Shown here in pieces: positions 32,915-45,470 of a DNA stretch of 64,000 nt. How positions within the stretch are numbered: the first letter of the stretch is position 1; each line of letters opens with the position of its first letter. A program made the translations under genes and the position numbers. The notes below the pieces were generated by a model, which saw only the letters and a program-made list of their open reading frames with translations, searched no databases and had not been told where the DNA came from. Source of the DNA: Xiphydria camelus (Eukaryota; Arthropoda; Insecta; Hymenoptera; Xiphydriidae). Where the stretch lies: the NCBI GenBank assembly GCA_963678675.1, contig OY783200.1, positions 4,042,501 through 4,106,500 on the forward strand, written 5' to 3'.

Positions 32915-33573
32915 AGATACAGGGTTAAGGGACTATATATATTGTGACTATTTTTTTATTGGTGGAAACATTTTTTAGAAAAAAAAATCATTATACGAGT
33001 GCACATCTTAAACTATATACTTTTATACGACCGTTTTGTAAGTTTCATTTAAAAGTAAGTCAAATTGTAGATACGCCAGTCACGTACGTATAAGGCGATC
33101 TTATTGAAAATGATGCCCCATATAAATATCTCAGTAACTAATGGACCGATTTTTCTGAAATTTTGCATAGTCATTCTCGATAAAATTATCTAGTTATTGT
33201 CATAGGATTTTTATAATATACGTTATAGCTCATTTTTTATATTGTATTGTATATTAAAAAACGAACGATTTATGTAGTTAAATTCACACGACTGTATTAA
33301 AATTATCGTCATAATGCAAGAAATCAATATTATTAAAATCGGCTTCGTTAAGAACTTTTTTTTAAATCTATTTGAGGACAAAATTTCTGTTTTTTGTTTC
33401 AGTTAATTTGACTTATTTCTAACAAGTGAAACTTACAGAACTGTTCGATAAACGTATATAGTTTAAGATTTGTATAATGATTTTATCCTAAAAAAAATAG
33501 TCATAATTCACCTTGTTTTTCCTTTTGTGTGTGTGCTATAGGTGTATGTATAGTCTCTCAACTCGTGGATCTG
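32915..33573. mobile_element. AAGCAGGGTGAATT repeat family, copy B
   Basis: Bounded by CAGATACAGGGTTAAGGGAC and the roughly inverse AGTCTCTCAACTCGTGGATC. The interior aligns with copy C (57765-58514), including ACTAATGGACCGATTTT and AAGAAATCAATATTATTAAA. Flanking sequence left of the border (CTAAAGGTTTTTGGGGTATT) is also shared with copy C in inverse, so the full repeat unit may extend beyond these ends. Confidence 0.6.
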
Positions 33574-33574
33574 A

Positions 33575-34265
33575 TGATTGGTGAAAGAGATAAAGGGATA
33601 CGCTTTTCGGCGTTTCAAAATTGCGCCGCATTACGGATATTTTCGGTATTTTACATTTGAAATATTTGTAAGATATTTTTCCCGTCAGGGTGGAGCGTGC
33701 ATAAATTTGGCGGATATCGGGGGATGGGCGGTCTACAATTGCCGCGATTACTTACCCGTCTTTTCTTTTTTGTCATATTGTCACATAAATATGATATAGA
33801 GGTGAACACGAGGGAAGACGAAGAGACGAGGGTGGAAACGCGGGGGAGTCATGCTCGCGCCTCGCTGGGCTACGAATAAAATGAATTCGCGGGAGAAACT
33901 GGAAACTCCAGAATTTCGATATAAGCGCCGCGCTCTGCTCCCCCGGGGGTAAGGTAACGCGGGGTAGTACCGCCGCGGAGGTAATGCTTAGTAGATGGAC
34001 GAGGTGGAGAGCGGGATAAAAAGAGGAGGTATGAGGCGCTGACGGCAAATGGAAATTTTATGCAAATGCCAGCGGAAATGGCGGACGCCGTCGCGGCTGC
34101 TTACCGGCGACAGCCGCCGACTCGCCAAATGCATCTTAACGGTCGCCACCCACTTTCGAGACCAGTTCCAATGGGTTCGCTTCGGTTCTCACTTTCTCGC
34201 GGCACTCGCTGTATATTTCGTGGTGGTAACGGGAGAAGTTCCGCATGAAAATTCCGTTTCATAAA
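33575..34265. other. Unique sequence, no supported gene
   Basis: Mixed composition; no domain-bearing ORF or RNA gene recognised. Confidence 0.3.
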
Positions 34266-34267
34266 TA

Positions 34268-34949
34268 GTGCAGTCAATCTGCCGTGAAGAAAAGGGGTAG
34301 ATGAAAAAATTGGGGTAGGCCTAAATTTCTAATATGTTGCGGTCAAAAAGATAAGATCCCTAGTTCCCCACCTGTGTATCCCATCTTGAACAAATTTTCG
34401 GAATCTCGTTTCCTATTCGTCGGAGGGAGAAAAAAGTGTAAGGACGAAAATTGTAGAGCTCGAAATTTTCAATAATTCTTGTTCGAGACCGAAATCTCTG
34501 TAGTTCGTTCCCAAAAAGATAAAGGGCGCCGGAGTTTCCAAAAGTTATAAACAATAAATCTGTTTGTAATAGATATTTTTTGGGATTTATACATTTGTCG
34601 AAACAAATTTCGATTTAAATCAATTTTTGGAGGTCGAAATACGGAGAAACTGATTTTTGGAAACTTTGGCGCCTTTTATCTTCTTGGAAACTAACTACAG
34701 AGAGTTCGGTCTCAGATAAGAAATGTTCCAAATTTAGAGCTGTACAATTTTTGTTCTTACACTTTTTTCCGTCCGATGCGCGGGAAACAAGATAAATCGA
34801 TTCCAAAATGTTTTTCAAGATGACGGTGAAGGGATACAGCCGGAGATACAGGAACTTGGGATTTTACCTTGTTGGCCACCAGAAACAACATATTAAAAAT
34901 TCAACACTACCCCAATTTTTTTTTATCTCCAACGACTCATTGACTGTAC
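34268..34949. mobile_element. 682-bp TA-flanked palindromic element
   Basis: TA flanks (34266-34267, 34950-34951). The ends GTGCAGTCAAT and ATTGACTGTAC are inverted. The long arms pair, for example AAAAAATTGGGGTAG against CTACCCCAATTTTTT and GGGCGCCGGAGTTTCC against GGAAACTTTGGCGCC. No ORF of note. Confidence 0.8.
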
Positions 34950-34951
34950 TA

Positions 34952-35763
34952 AAATGCGAAAACAACAATGCGCATTCTAAACAGTTTCACAGAAGTCATT
35001 TCTGCTCAGCTCTCGCATGATACTGAAGACTGAAAACCAAGCGTTAATATCATCAAATATAAAGTGCATTCGAGAAATGTGGGTAAGCACTAAAAGCTTC
35101 GACCCCAAAGAACGTAACAGCTGCTACGACATGAGTTTCTCGACGGAGCATTATGGCCACAGTTAAATTCCGTTGAAGAAACAAGTACACTGTATTTTTT
35201 TCCCTTGGAAAGAAAGGAGGCGTACGTATAACCGCGTCCATTTCTTCCCTTTTTCTCTCGGGGCACTTTCCGCAAAAAAGGCGCATCTTTTAAACCACGG
35301 AGAATATCGCAACGATGCTAAAGTTGAAAGAGCTTCAGTCAGCGGGGCGAAGGGGTGGAAAATTCGCCGGCGAGAGAGGCGAATATGGAGGTGGTTTCCG
35401 CGTCCTGGATTTCGCGGGGAAAGTCGAGTCGACTCGACATATAGGGGCTCCATATAAGTATACGTGTCTAAAATAGTTACGCACACACAGAGACGTAGTA
35501 TAAGGGTTGGTACGTGACGATGGACGACGCTCTTTTAATAAACGCCGTTAACTAACGGTGAACATTAACCATCATCAATTATTCCTCCTGTCGCATCGCT
35601 GTACAACAACCCTACAACCCTATGTATATTTCGGATTCGCTTCACCCCCTTTCGCCAAGTCTGGATAACTGGAAGAGACGTACTGGTTCGCTAATGAGAG
35701 AGCTCTGTCGTGCTCCGCAGGTCGGCAGGGCTTTCCGGGTGTACGTCTTCTCAAATGTATTTT
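34952..35763. other. Unique sequence, no supported gene
   Basis: No feature recognised; the ORFs of about 95-107 codons overlap each other on opposite strands. Confidence 0.3.
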
Positions 35764-36310
35764 CCTAGCGAGAAAAAACTATTGAGTGGTCAGTAGTTTT
35801 CAATAGTAACTATTGGCAGATCAATAGTTTTCAGTAGTAACTCTTGACGGATCAATATTTCCCAATAGTTAATATTGAAGTTCAAAAGTTCCTTTCAATA
35901 GTTCCTAACAGTAAACCAATAATTACTTTGACAACTCCATGTACTATTGGGTATTCAATAGTTATTATTGAAGTTCAAAAATTCCCCTCAATAGTTCTTA
36001 ATAGTCATTCAATAGATACTGTTGAATACTCTTTTGTACTATTGGGTATTCAATAGTTATTACTCAAGTTCAAAAGTTCCTTTCAATAATTCTCAATTAT
36101 TTTATGAACATCGTAATAAAATATCTAAATATTAAAGCACTTAATAAGATATATAATAATAACTATATTTCTAATGGTATATTTCAAATAGCATTTCGAA
36201 TAGTATCCTTAATAATTTTCCCAATAGTATTTGCAACAGTTGTCCAAATACTGTTGAAGAACTTTAATAGTTTTCTCAATAGTTTCTTCAATAGTTTTTT
36301 CTTCGCAAGG
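35764..36310. mobile_element. TIR element packed with CAATAGT repeats
   Basis: The ends CCTAGCGAGAAAAAAC and GTTTTTTCTTCGCAAGG are near-inverse. Between them the 7-mer CAATAGT or its complement ACTATTG recurs about two dozen times at irregular spacing in both orientations (for example TATTGAAGTTCAAAAGTTCC near 35871, 35971 and 36061 as a roughly 95-bp periodicity). No coding frame. Confidence 0.6.
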
Positions 36311-36372
36311 TTTTCTTCGTCGATTTGATGTATTTTGTGGCATTGGTATTAATTCCACCATTTATTTATATA

Positions 36373-37121
36373 CAGGGTGTTTCACTTAACTTGACCACCT
36401 CAAATATCACGGCAGTCTTGGATGATATGAAAAAGTATTGAGAGGAAAAATTGTTCGATACAAAGGGGCAAATACTGTTATTAGAAAATGATTATTTCTA
36501 ATTAGTTTTTTTCACGATATCAAGGTCATCGATATTATTTTAAATGGGTCGACAGATTTTCATTGCCACAGTCTTGTAGCTTATAAGAGGACAAATTCAG
36601 CAACTGTGAATATGATGACCTTCACTTGGCCTTGAACGAGAAGAATCACGAAATGTGTGCCATGAACTCCAGTACTTGTTCGAAGACCGATCCTTTCTTT
36701 CTCCTTCCTGACGGAACAAGATACCACGGAGGTTTGTTTATAAGCATCAAAAACAATAACATTTCACACAATCCCAATGACATTGAAATTCATTCATTTA
36801 TCGTCTTCGAACAAGTATTGGAATTCATGGCACGCATTTCGTGATTCTTCTTCTCGTTCAAAGTCAAATGAAGGTCGTCATATTAACAGTTGCTGAATTT
36901 GTCCTCTTATAAGCTACAAGACCGTGGTGATGAAAATGTATCGACCCATTTAAAATAATCTCGATGACCTTGATATCTTGAAAAAAACTAATTAGAAAAT
37001 AATTCTTTTCTAATAACAGTATTTGCCCCTTTGTATCGAACAATTTTTCCTCTCAATACTTTTTCATGTCATCAAAGACTGCCGTGATATTTGAGGTGGT
37101 CAAGTTAGGTGAAACACCCTG
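36373..37121. mobile_element. 749-bp TA-flanked near-perfect palindrome
   Basis: TA flanks (36371-36372, 37122-37123). The ends CAGGGTGTTTCACTTAACTT and AAGTTAGGTGAAACACCCTG are inverted. The arms remain almost perfectly complementary along the whole length (for example CACGGCAGTCTTGGATGATA against TGTCATCAAAGACTGCCGTG), leaving a small central loop near 36745. Little decay suggests a recent insertion. Confidence 0.85.
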
Positions 37122-37123
37122 TA

Positions 37124-38279
37124 TTTAAGATATATTTATCACTGCCGCGAGAGAGTGTAACTGGCGTATTACCACTCTCGGCTGATAGTCACGTCCATTT
37201 TGCTCGACTGGCCGACATTTTGCTAACGTTGCAGTTCGTTTCATCGGGGCGGACGATACTCCGATACCGAATAAGTGTCCCCTCGAGGTTGTCCTTTTTA
37301 TAGGTGCATAAAAGGATCATATAGAGAGGCTATGTATTTGTTGTTCCGCAGCCCCTACCAGTCGTTATGGCCTTTAAGGAGTCTGCTAGACGGACAATTA
37401 ACGCGAATCCTTGCAATTAGGTTGGCTGGTGGTCGAGGAAGTAAACTTAGGCGCCACCGAGCTAAACACCCTTATTTACCGCCTGATTTGAAATATATCA
37501 ATATGGCAAGAGGCATTGCTTGCTTTATAAAGTATAGTAGGCATTCCAGGAGTCAAAAAGGAAAATATAACCTTAATTTATGAATCTGTATGTAGTGAAG
37601 TGAATTGAAATAAAAATTTAATATAAAACGGTGGCTGTGGAGCCTCCGCAGCCGCTTCCCACCAGCGATAGCGGCCGACCCACGACGAGCGACGGTGTCG
37701 CCACCACCAGACGACGGAAACAGGTCCTTCTCCCGCGCGAAGAGGACCTGCCGCCTCAGTTGGAGATCCGCGCAATTCGTTCAACCGTTTCACTTTCATT
37801 TTTTTATCAGTCACATCAGATACAGTCAAATCTGCAACTGTGCAGCATTAATAATATAATTATAACCGTTTTAATTTGCCCACGGGTATTTGGCTCGGTG
37901 GCGCCATCTGCTTCAGTTTTACCCAGCCAACCTAATTCTAGCGGTCCTCCACCGAAGCGGTACTTCACGAATAACACGGCGCACGCAAGATGGCGGTCAG
38001 CCAACGGCGGGCTCGTTAATAATGATCAACTGACAATCGGCGTTAACGCTCATCAATTAGGTATTCCGGATAATACATTCGAGCAGCTCCCGTTCGAACG
38101 CGGTCGAAACGCTCGCACGAAACGTGTGATAACCTACATAAATATCCAATGTTGCTTTCGCATACAAAATGTCGCGATTCGCCATTTTAAAAAAGCAAAA
38201 CACGATGGCGTGATCAAATTCTTCTGAATCTTTCTTTCCATATTCTCGTCTTGAGTTCTTTTGTGACTTTTTTATACAA
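37124..38279. other. Unique sequence, no supported gene
   Basis: A 198-codon frame (37631-38227) lacks an ATG at its start, and its proline/arginine-rich first 60 codons fade into AT-rich sequence. The first part could be an exon piece, but no splice-supported model was found. Confidence 0.3.
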
Positions 38280-38281
38280 TA

Positions 38282-38493
38282 CACCCAGGGACACGGCATC
38301 TGTCGCTGGTGACTTTTTTTAAACGTTATTTTTAAACGTACTAACCAATGAATAATTAATTCTCATGCGCTCATTAGCTACGGTGGCGTCTACTCTCGTT
38401 AATGAAAGCATGAGGATTATTAATTATTGGTTAGTACGTTTAAAAATAACGTTTAAAAAAAGTCACCAGCGACAGATACCATGTCCCCGGGTG
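38282..38493. mobile_element. TA-flanked MITE, CGCTGGTGAC family (copy 2)
   Basis: TA flanks (38280-38281, 38494-38495). The ends CACCCAGGGACACGG and CCATGTCCCCGGGTG are inverted and lead into TGTCGCTGGTGACTTTTTTT and its inverse. The body aligns with 29867-30082 at high identity. Confidence 0.8.
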
Positions 38494-38500
38494 TACATAT

Positions 38501-38762
38501 GGCACATGCGTAGGAAAAGGGGTATAAGTCGAGAAATTTGTGGAGTCATTGGAAATTAGTCAACTTTTTTTTTCTTATTTTCAAGATTATACATGTATCT
38601 CTGACCCCAGAATCAAAGAATAGTCTCATAAAAGCATGCCACTTCCACAAGACAATTTTTGGAAATGTTAATTTATGATCAATCGCGACACCAACAAATT
38701 GTTTTCCTTGTTTTCTCAAAACTAAAGATTTCGACTTATACCCCCTTTCCTACGCATGTGCC
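38501..38762. mobile_element. 262-bp TIR element
   Basis: GGCACATGCGTAGGAAAAGG is inverted as CCTTTCCTACGCATGTGCC at the right end; pairing continues (GGTATAAGTCGA against TCGACTTATACC). It starts 6 bp after the preceding MITE. Confidence 0.7.
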
Positions 38763-39479
38763 TTATATGTATGTGTATATTTTATATGTGTATACAAAAC
38801 ATCTGACAGGGAATTATACGAGAACGTCTGGGCGCGCTCGAGCGGATATCGATGTATCCTTGAATAAAGTTAGGTTAGGTACCACGACCGGGCGAGTTCT
38901 CTTTCGGAAAAGTTCAATAAGCGGCCTCGACCTCGACTGCACTCGTAACTGACGTTTTTCCCTCTTTCTCCGAGCCACGGATTCTGGAATATCGAGTTAC
39001 GTCGAGTTTGGTCCGTTCCTTTGACGGGGAAAAGTCGGGTAGAACGGGATACTTTGATGGCGCCTAGTTTTCATGGCTGGTAACGATGATCAGAGCGGCT
39101 ACCAGAGTGCCCAGATACAGGGAGAACGCGCTCGAATAAAATACTGAAAGACGGACGATATCGCGATGCATAATTCAAAATCTATGAAATCTGAATGGCA
39201 TCACCTCATCCATTCATACATCATCCACATCGGACGGGATATCTATGGCTACGCGACGGCTTGTGGATTCCCAGCCGCATTTTCAATGCACGATTGCTGA
39301 CGTAAGGCGACTTCTGCTTCGCGATCTGAAGTTCTCGCGAGAAACTCGCTAGCAAAGCTGTTTTTACGTTTCCGATAAGTCAAGCGTCCGATTTTTTTTC
39401 TGGGAGAAATTGCTTTTCGAAGAAAGGGTTGATTTCTCTTTTTTCTTTTATCTAAGAATTTCTATCACCCCTTAAAAGA
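38763..39479. other. Unique sequence, no supported gene
   Basis: Nothing recognised. Confidence 0.3.
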
Positions 39480-40050
39480 TTTTGCCGGAAATCGAAATTT
39501 TTCAAATCGATCGGGCGAGCAACCTATGTTGTGTATTTTTCGGGCTGATTCTGAAAGTGGTAGATATATTGACGATATCTCGAAGAAAATATAAAGTATT
39601 GGCAATTTTATGTGTGAGAGGAAATTATTTTTTCACAAAAAATCATCGATATTCGGAGAATCCTTTGAGATATAGTCAATATATCTATGATTTTTGGAAT
39701 CAGCGTAAGAAATATACATAAGGTAGGGTGATCGTCTAATCAATTCCACAGATTTGGATTTTTGTGAAAATTAAAAAAATGTCAAGATTTTGCCAAAAAT
39801 TGAAATATCTAGAATTGATCACGCGACCACTCTGTCTTATGTATTTTTTTGCGCTGATTACGAAAAGCATGATTATTTGATCGATATTACAAAGGAAATA
39901 TACGATATCGGCGATTTAATGCACGCAAAAATTCTTTTTCCACAGAAAATCATCGATAATTTGGTGTTCCTTTAAGATTTCAGGAATAAAGATATATTTT
40001 CTGGAATCAGCACGAAAAAATACATGAAACAGGATCGCCAATGGTCGAAT
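39480..40050. repeat. Dispersed degenerate repeat, copy 2 (about two units)
   Basis: Two tandem units of roughly 300 bp (39480-39760, 39785-40050), each with TTTTGCC.GAAA.TGAAAT, a GATATTGACGATATCTC-like phrase, AAAATCATCGATA and GGAATCAGC. Related copies at 14065-14440 and 56385-56800. Confidence 0.55.
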
Positions 40051-43000
40051 ATCGTTTCGTCGATTTGATAGAAATACCGTTTGAGTCAACTAAAGAAGAA
40101 TCGGCTAACAACACTTGGTTGATCGAACTAAGCTTTGTTTTCAGTGCAAAACGGACGATTACACTTGAAACACACTAATTAAAGGGTTAACAATCTTCAA
40201 CCACAACTACACTCGAAGCGAGAGACGAGCGAAAATCTGACTTTTTCCGAACCCAAATTACCGGGAAAAACGCCGGAAATTCGCATCCTCCCCGGTTCAA
40301 AGGAGCATCTAATCTCGCACAGCCAACCGACCGAATCTCCGCTCCGTCAATGAACAGGGCGACGCGCGGTTCCTCCGTCGATAACTGCAGGAAAAGACGG
40401 GGGGGGGGGGGATGAGAGAAAGCGGGGGGGGGGGGACGCTGCTTCGAGGACCAAGATTGCTCTCACATCTGAGGCTCGGACGAACGATCGATTTCTACGT
40501 CTCTCCTCGTTCCTGTGCGTCTCGACGGCTCGCGCACCATATTCAAAGAGGCAGGACCGAGATAACGGCGAGAATGGGACGAGCCCAGAAGAAGAAGGGA
40601 TAACTGTCGGACGGCTGCTAATCGCGCATCCATTCAGCCCCAAAGCTCATTCAGCGGCACGTAAGGGTTGCGCCCTCCTCTCGGAACACCCTCTCCGATA
40701 TCTCGTCTAGCGTGTCGCGCCGCTTAAACTCGAGCAGCATCCATTCGCGAGGTGATCCTGTGGTCTGGCCAGATAATCCCATCGCGCAGTAGGGATCCCG
40801 AAAAGTTGGAACGCTGGAATGCATTTGAGGCTGAAGGAAGCGACGATCGTTCTTCCACTTTGATCCTTCGACGGTACGAAGGTACGAAGCTGCAATGCCA
40901 CGGGGATGATCATAAAATTGGGATTGACGACCGAAAGCTTGTTCTGCCGTGGGATCTCTCGATGTCCTCGCTTCCCGAGCTCTTTCTCGATGGCAAACCT
41001 CATCGCCGTGGCTCCTGTGCGGCTGGTTCACCGAGGCTCTCGAGATATCTCGCCAGGTTATCGTGTCAGGGGTAAAACGTCCTGAAAGTTTCGCGCTGAT
41101 CATCAGTCATCCGCATCACCGAAGCTTACGCTTCCCGGAGCTGACGGTGGAATAAATTTGCCGATGGGCGAGGTGGCGAGCGTGGGGCGAGCTCTGCTAT
41201 TTTAATCCTTTGACGAAATTGGGGGCGAGAAGTTGCGACGCTGGCGGGGATGATCCTACATTTTCCGGGGATGATCTTCGTATAATGGCTCGTCGAAACA
41301 GAATGTTGTACTTCTGGCCGGAACATTTAAAGCCTTTTTTCCGATGCTGCATCGGGGCTCAAACTTCTTCCAATACCCGATCGGGTCGTGTCATGTGTCT
41401 CGTCTTGCTCGGCTCCTTTTAGCGTTCTGAAGTCTGCGAAACTTGCTAATTATTCTCGCCTGCCGAATGTGTCGCTTATTTCGGGACCAGAAGTTCCGCC
41501 TTTGGCAGATTTTAGTATCCCGAAGTTTGAGTCGATTCGTTTTTCAGAGTTTATCCTCCTCGTTAGTTTTCTGCTGTCTCCGTTGATCCGAGCTTATCTC
41601 TTCCTTCTTCCGCTTCTATATCAAGAATCTCGTTTCGCCTCCTTTGAGAATTCTAAATTTTACTTAGCAAACTTACGAAACCGTTTGCCTACCAAATGTG
41701 CTTCGAGATTGTCTCAGCACCTTGCCGGATTTTATGGCCCCAAATCTCGACTTATTTCAGAGTCCCAAGTTTCACGGCACTTAATAGTTATTGCTCGTCG
41801 ATCCAAGTTTGCCATTCATTCCACTTCCTAAGTATATACCCCCGTCTTAAAACCAACATCTGTCTACCCCATTCGCTAAGTATTTCTCTTTGCTGAAACC
41901 GCTGCGTACCTATATCTGAAACTCTCGAAGTGCTGTAGTCGGTGCCATTACCGATATCTCGAATTCCACGGGATAATCTTATTATACGGGCGAGTTGCCG
42001 AGAGTCTCGGGCGGCGATCGATCACGGGGCTAATTCTTGCGCGTGGGCAAGGCAAATCCAGGGGATCAGGTCTATGGACTTACGCGAGCAACTTAGTCTT
42101 GAGAATAACATTCGTCAATTTTCTTAAATTCAATGAGGCTTTTTTCCCGATCGAATTGTCGGAGACAACCAGCATCCGAAATAAATTAACAAGAAACACG
42201 CAACGTCTCTTTTAGCTTCCCCGGGTTTTGACGGTAAGCTGAAAAGCGGAGGCAAGCGTCGATTAATTTCTTTTCCCTTCATCTCGCCGTCACCTCATTT
42301 CCTCACCTTTCTTTCCCTCCCCTTCAGTCGATATGGAGCGAAAAATCAAACGGCAGTTACGCCCACACCGGAGACTCGAGAAACGTGAAAGTAATCAGTC
42401 AGGGGGAAGATTGCAGGAGGCGAAAAGGTCTTTCCACTTGTGCTTCGTATTAAATTTGACGTCACCGTGGCGATATATCGAAAGCGGCCCTCGAGCTTCT
42501 GTTAGATTAGCCAAGATCACGTATCTCGAGTGGATCCGTTGTCTCGTTATCGTCGGGGAGGGATGAAAGGAATCATCAAAGAGAAAGAAGAGAGCGAACA
42601 TAAGTGAATGGGAGCACGTGGGACGCTGCGGAACGAACAAAGTGCCGAAGGAAAATCGAAGGAAGCAAAAAGGGAGAATCGCCGAGCGATCAATTTATCC
42701 TCTTCCCCCTCCAACTTTCTCCTCGCCCTCCCGCCACCTCCTGGAAATTCGAGGAAAACACGCGGACAAGTGTTACGCCCATGGCTGCGGGGTCCTCTCG
42801 AAGGGCGTGAAACATAATCGGTCACGAACCTCAAGAGCACCCCTCGCGGCGGGGCCTCGGGGTGCTTACGAGGGATAGAATGGGCTTTGGTTGCTTCTGA
42901 TTCGATTTCTCTTGCAAATTGCTATCTCTGCAGCATCCGAAGCGACTTCCAGCGAATTCCGAGGGGCGATTCTGCTGGCCCGCTGAAGATTATCTTGACG

Positions 43001-44977
43001 GGGACGGAGAACCACGGTCTGTGGAGTTTCCGATCGATCCTCCCTCGAAGCCTTCGGCCCCGAAGTAAATAACGCTTCCCATCCCATTGAAACTTTGTTC
43101 GATTCGACCCGAGAAGAGAAGAGTGTTTTTGATCGACGGTAATTAAGGATCAAGCTCGAGTAAGACCAAAAATATAAGTGTCAAGAGTCTAGTTTCCGCG
43201 CTATCGCAAAACTTCCCCGAGTAACTTTCAATATTCCTGCTCGGCTTTCCCTTGGGATTCATAATTCAGGGACTCTTGGAGACTTGTCCGCTAAATAGCT
43301 AACGACTGAAGAACTTTGGAGACGTGAACTGGAAAGACGACCGACATATAGGGAGCAAGGGGCATCGAAGACGATGAGGAGAATCGATATCAGTGAGTCG
43401 AAGAGAGTTTATGGACTCGGCGAACTTCTTCATCGGCGTAAAACCACGCGGATGAGATAAAACTCGGGGCTCGTACGAAGACTGAGGACCTCCCGCGATA
43501 AGAACGTTACGGGAGAAATACGTTCTCCCGTCGAAATCTCGCTGCAGCCCGAGATCAAAGGAACGAAGGACCACCTCGACTTTCCCCCTTTCTCTTCCGC
43601 ACCCTTACGCCCAGGCAATCCGAAGCCTTCGGGCGGAAATCGATTTATCTTCTTTACGAATCGGCCTCCCCAGGGGATTAGAGAGGCGTTCGATTATTCG
43701 TAATTCATTGTTAACGAGAGATTAAACTGTAGGGCGAAAACGCTTATCGACCGCGTGCCTAGCCGGAGGGAAAAAGGAGACCGAGGGGATGACGCCAGGG
43801 GGTGGTAGTGGTCGAACAAAGAAAATTTAGGGAGGGGAAGCCGTTCCTTGACTCGTCTGTCTCTCGACTGCGAGCGATCGAGCTTCCCGTGTCATTTGTT
43901 CGCCCGTGGAATATCAACATGGGACGCGGGAAATGTGTTTCGTAGCTGAGCCAAAGATTGGCTTCGCCTGTAAAGTTTAAAGCGGTGTTAATCTTCGGAG
44001 AAACTGTCGTCAGTCAAGTTGTCGAACATGCAGAACCCACGTAACACCAACCCGGACACCGGGACGGGGCCGGGCGTCTACAATGTAGCGAGAGCAACAA
44101 GATGAGGGAAGGAGCTTAGCTGCAGAAATTACTTAGTCGTCTACCGAGACGATCGAGCCCATCCGTCGCTCTTACATTGTTTGCCCGCCGCGTAACGGCG
44201 GTGGTAACGCAACTTTCCCGTACCCGACGTTGTTTGAGTTGCCGCGAATCCTTCTCGCGTCTCTCATTGCGTGATAAATGAGCGGAGGCAGGCGGCAACT
44301 TTGTTGCGGGGGGCCGCCTTATCTACCTTCTCCCGCGCGGAACCCAGAAAGCTGCTACAACAACCAGCAATGCATGTGTCGAGCATCGCGTAACCGTGTT
44401 CGAGTCGATCAACTGCGCCTGTATCCTTTGACAGCGTCGAAGCGGAGTTAATATCGTCGTAATTATTCCGCGAACGACGCGAAGCTTCGTTAGCCGAGTA
44501 GGTTCCCCTATAACGCGAGAGCTAATGGAGGGGTTTAAACGGTTGACGCATGGTTTTTGTTGCGGATTATCGTTGCCGGTTGACGAAACGAGCATTGTTG
44601 CGTTTTGCCGTTCGCGAGGAGTAGTCGCTTTACGTACATGTGTTATTAATTATCATTCCCAACTCGGCTGACATCACACCGAGATACCAGAGTGCGTTAT
44701 CGCGGTATGTCGCAACGAGTTGAAGGTTGCACGTGGGAATCGTTCAGAGCCCGCGTCGCAGGAAGTCCTAATAGCGTTTCGCTTCCCCGCGAAAAAGCTC
44801 AGTTTTGACGTCTGAAGGTGGGTTTAGACTCTCGGATAATTTGCGCAAACCGATCTATATGCAGTCCAGTTTGTGCGAAATTAGTACAGGCGGAATTTTT
44901 TGCCGTTCACACATTCAGTCCGATTTGTACGAATCTGTGAAAATTCCCTAGTGTTCGAACTCCGCTCGAGCATGATA
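40051..44977. other. 4.9 kb of unique sequence, no supported gene
   Basis: Two adjacent poly-G tracts at 40399-40411 and 40424-40435. ORFs of up to about 150 codons (40651-41103, 41388-41831) have no domain or splice support. 44830-44977 may be the left terminus of the PIF/Harbinger-like relic (GGGTTTAGACTCTCGG...). Confidence 0.3.
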
Positions 44978-44981
44978 TATG

Positions 44982-45223
44982 AGGAACTTAAAAGCCAAGA
45001 GATGCAAGTGCAACATTTCAACAGGGACACAAGTTCAACATGTTACTTATAAAAAATATGACAAACAAACGTATAACACTGAAAAGACAATATAAATGAT
45101 GAAAATATAATGTAGTTAATTATCTAAAAGGAAATTCCAAATTTAGAACAATAGCCAAACTTTGAATTCGATTATCTCAAAACTAAGAAAAGTGCACTAT
45201 ATCCCTTGACTTCTAAGGTCCTC
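44982..45223. mobile_element. GAGG-ended MITE, ATAT duplication (copy 2)
   Basis: ATAT on both sides (44978-44981, 45224-45227). The ends GAGGAACTTAAAAGCCAAGA and TTGACTTCTAAGGTCCTC are inverted. It aligns with 31758-32011 throughout (for example TTTAGAACAATAGCCAAACT). It has landed just upstream of a transposase relic. Confidence 0.7.
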
Positions 45224-45232
45224 ATATGATGA

Positions 45233-45470
45233 ATTGTCTTCAAATGGCGAAGAACTATTATTGTTTGCTTCGGCTGTGTCTATTGTTTTGTAGAAACCAT
45301 TAAAACGCAAAGCACGAAAATGGTCTAAAGCATTGTTGTTAGAAAGGGATGCCCATTCTCGTATACACTTATTAATTGAACTCCACGACAAAAAACTCGA
45401 TGAATTAAGCCAAGAACTGTTTCCCAGTCGATGCCATGTTCACAGCACAAATGCAAATACGTGCTAATTT
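45233..45470 (+). pseudogene. PIF/Harbinger-like transposase N-terminal relic
   Basis: Read in one frame: SSNGEELLLFASAVSIVL, a TAG, then KPLKRKARKWSKALLLERDA and LLIELHDKKLDELSQELF, ending in a stop. The order acidic/Leu stretch, basic patch, R-x-W-x-x-x-L-L-x-x-R, then L-x-E-L matches the beginning of HARBI1-type nucleases (typically R.WV.PWL..R...G....L..EL). At least one in-frame stop and no downstream catalytic domain are present, so it is dead. The assignment is pattern-based. Confidence 0.4.

Noticed and set aside
35764..36310. CRISPR-like array
   Set aside because: Repeats are 7 bp, irregularly spaced and in both orientations, in a eukaryotic context; not a CRISPR array.
37631..38227. 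198-codon plus-strand ORF
   Set aside because: Begins at GTG, not ATG; the second half is low-complexity AT-rich translation. The first 60 codons might be exonic but could not be tied to a gene.
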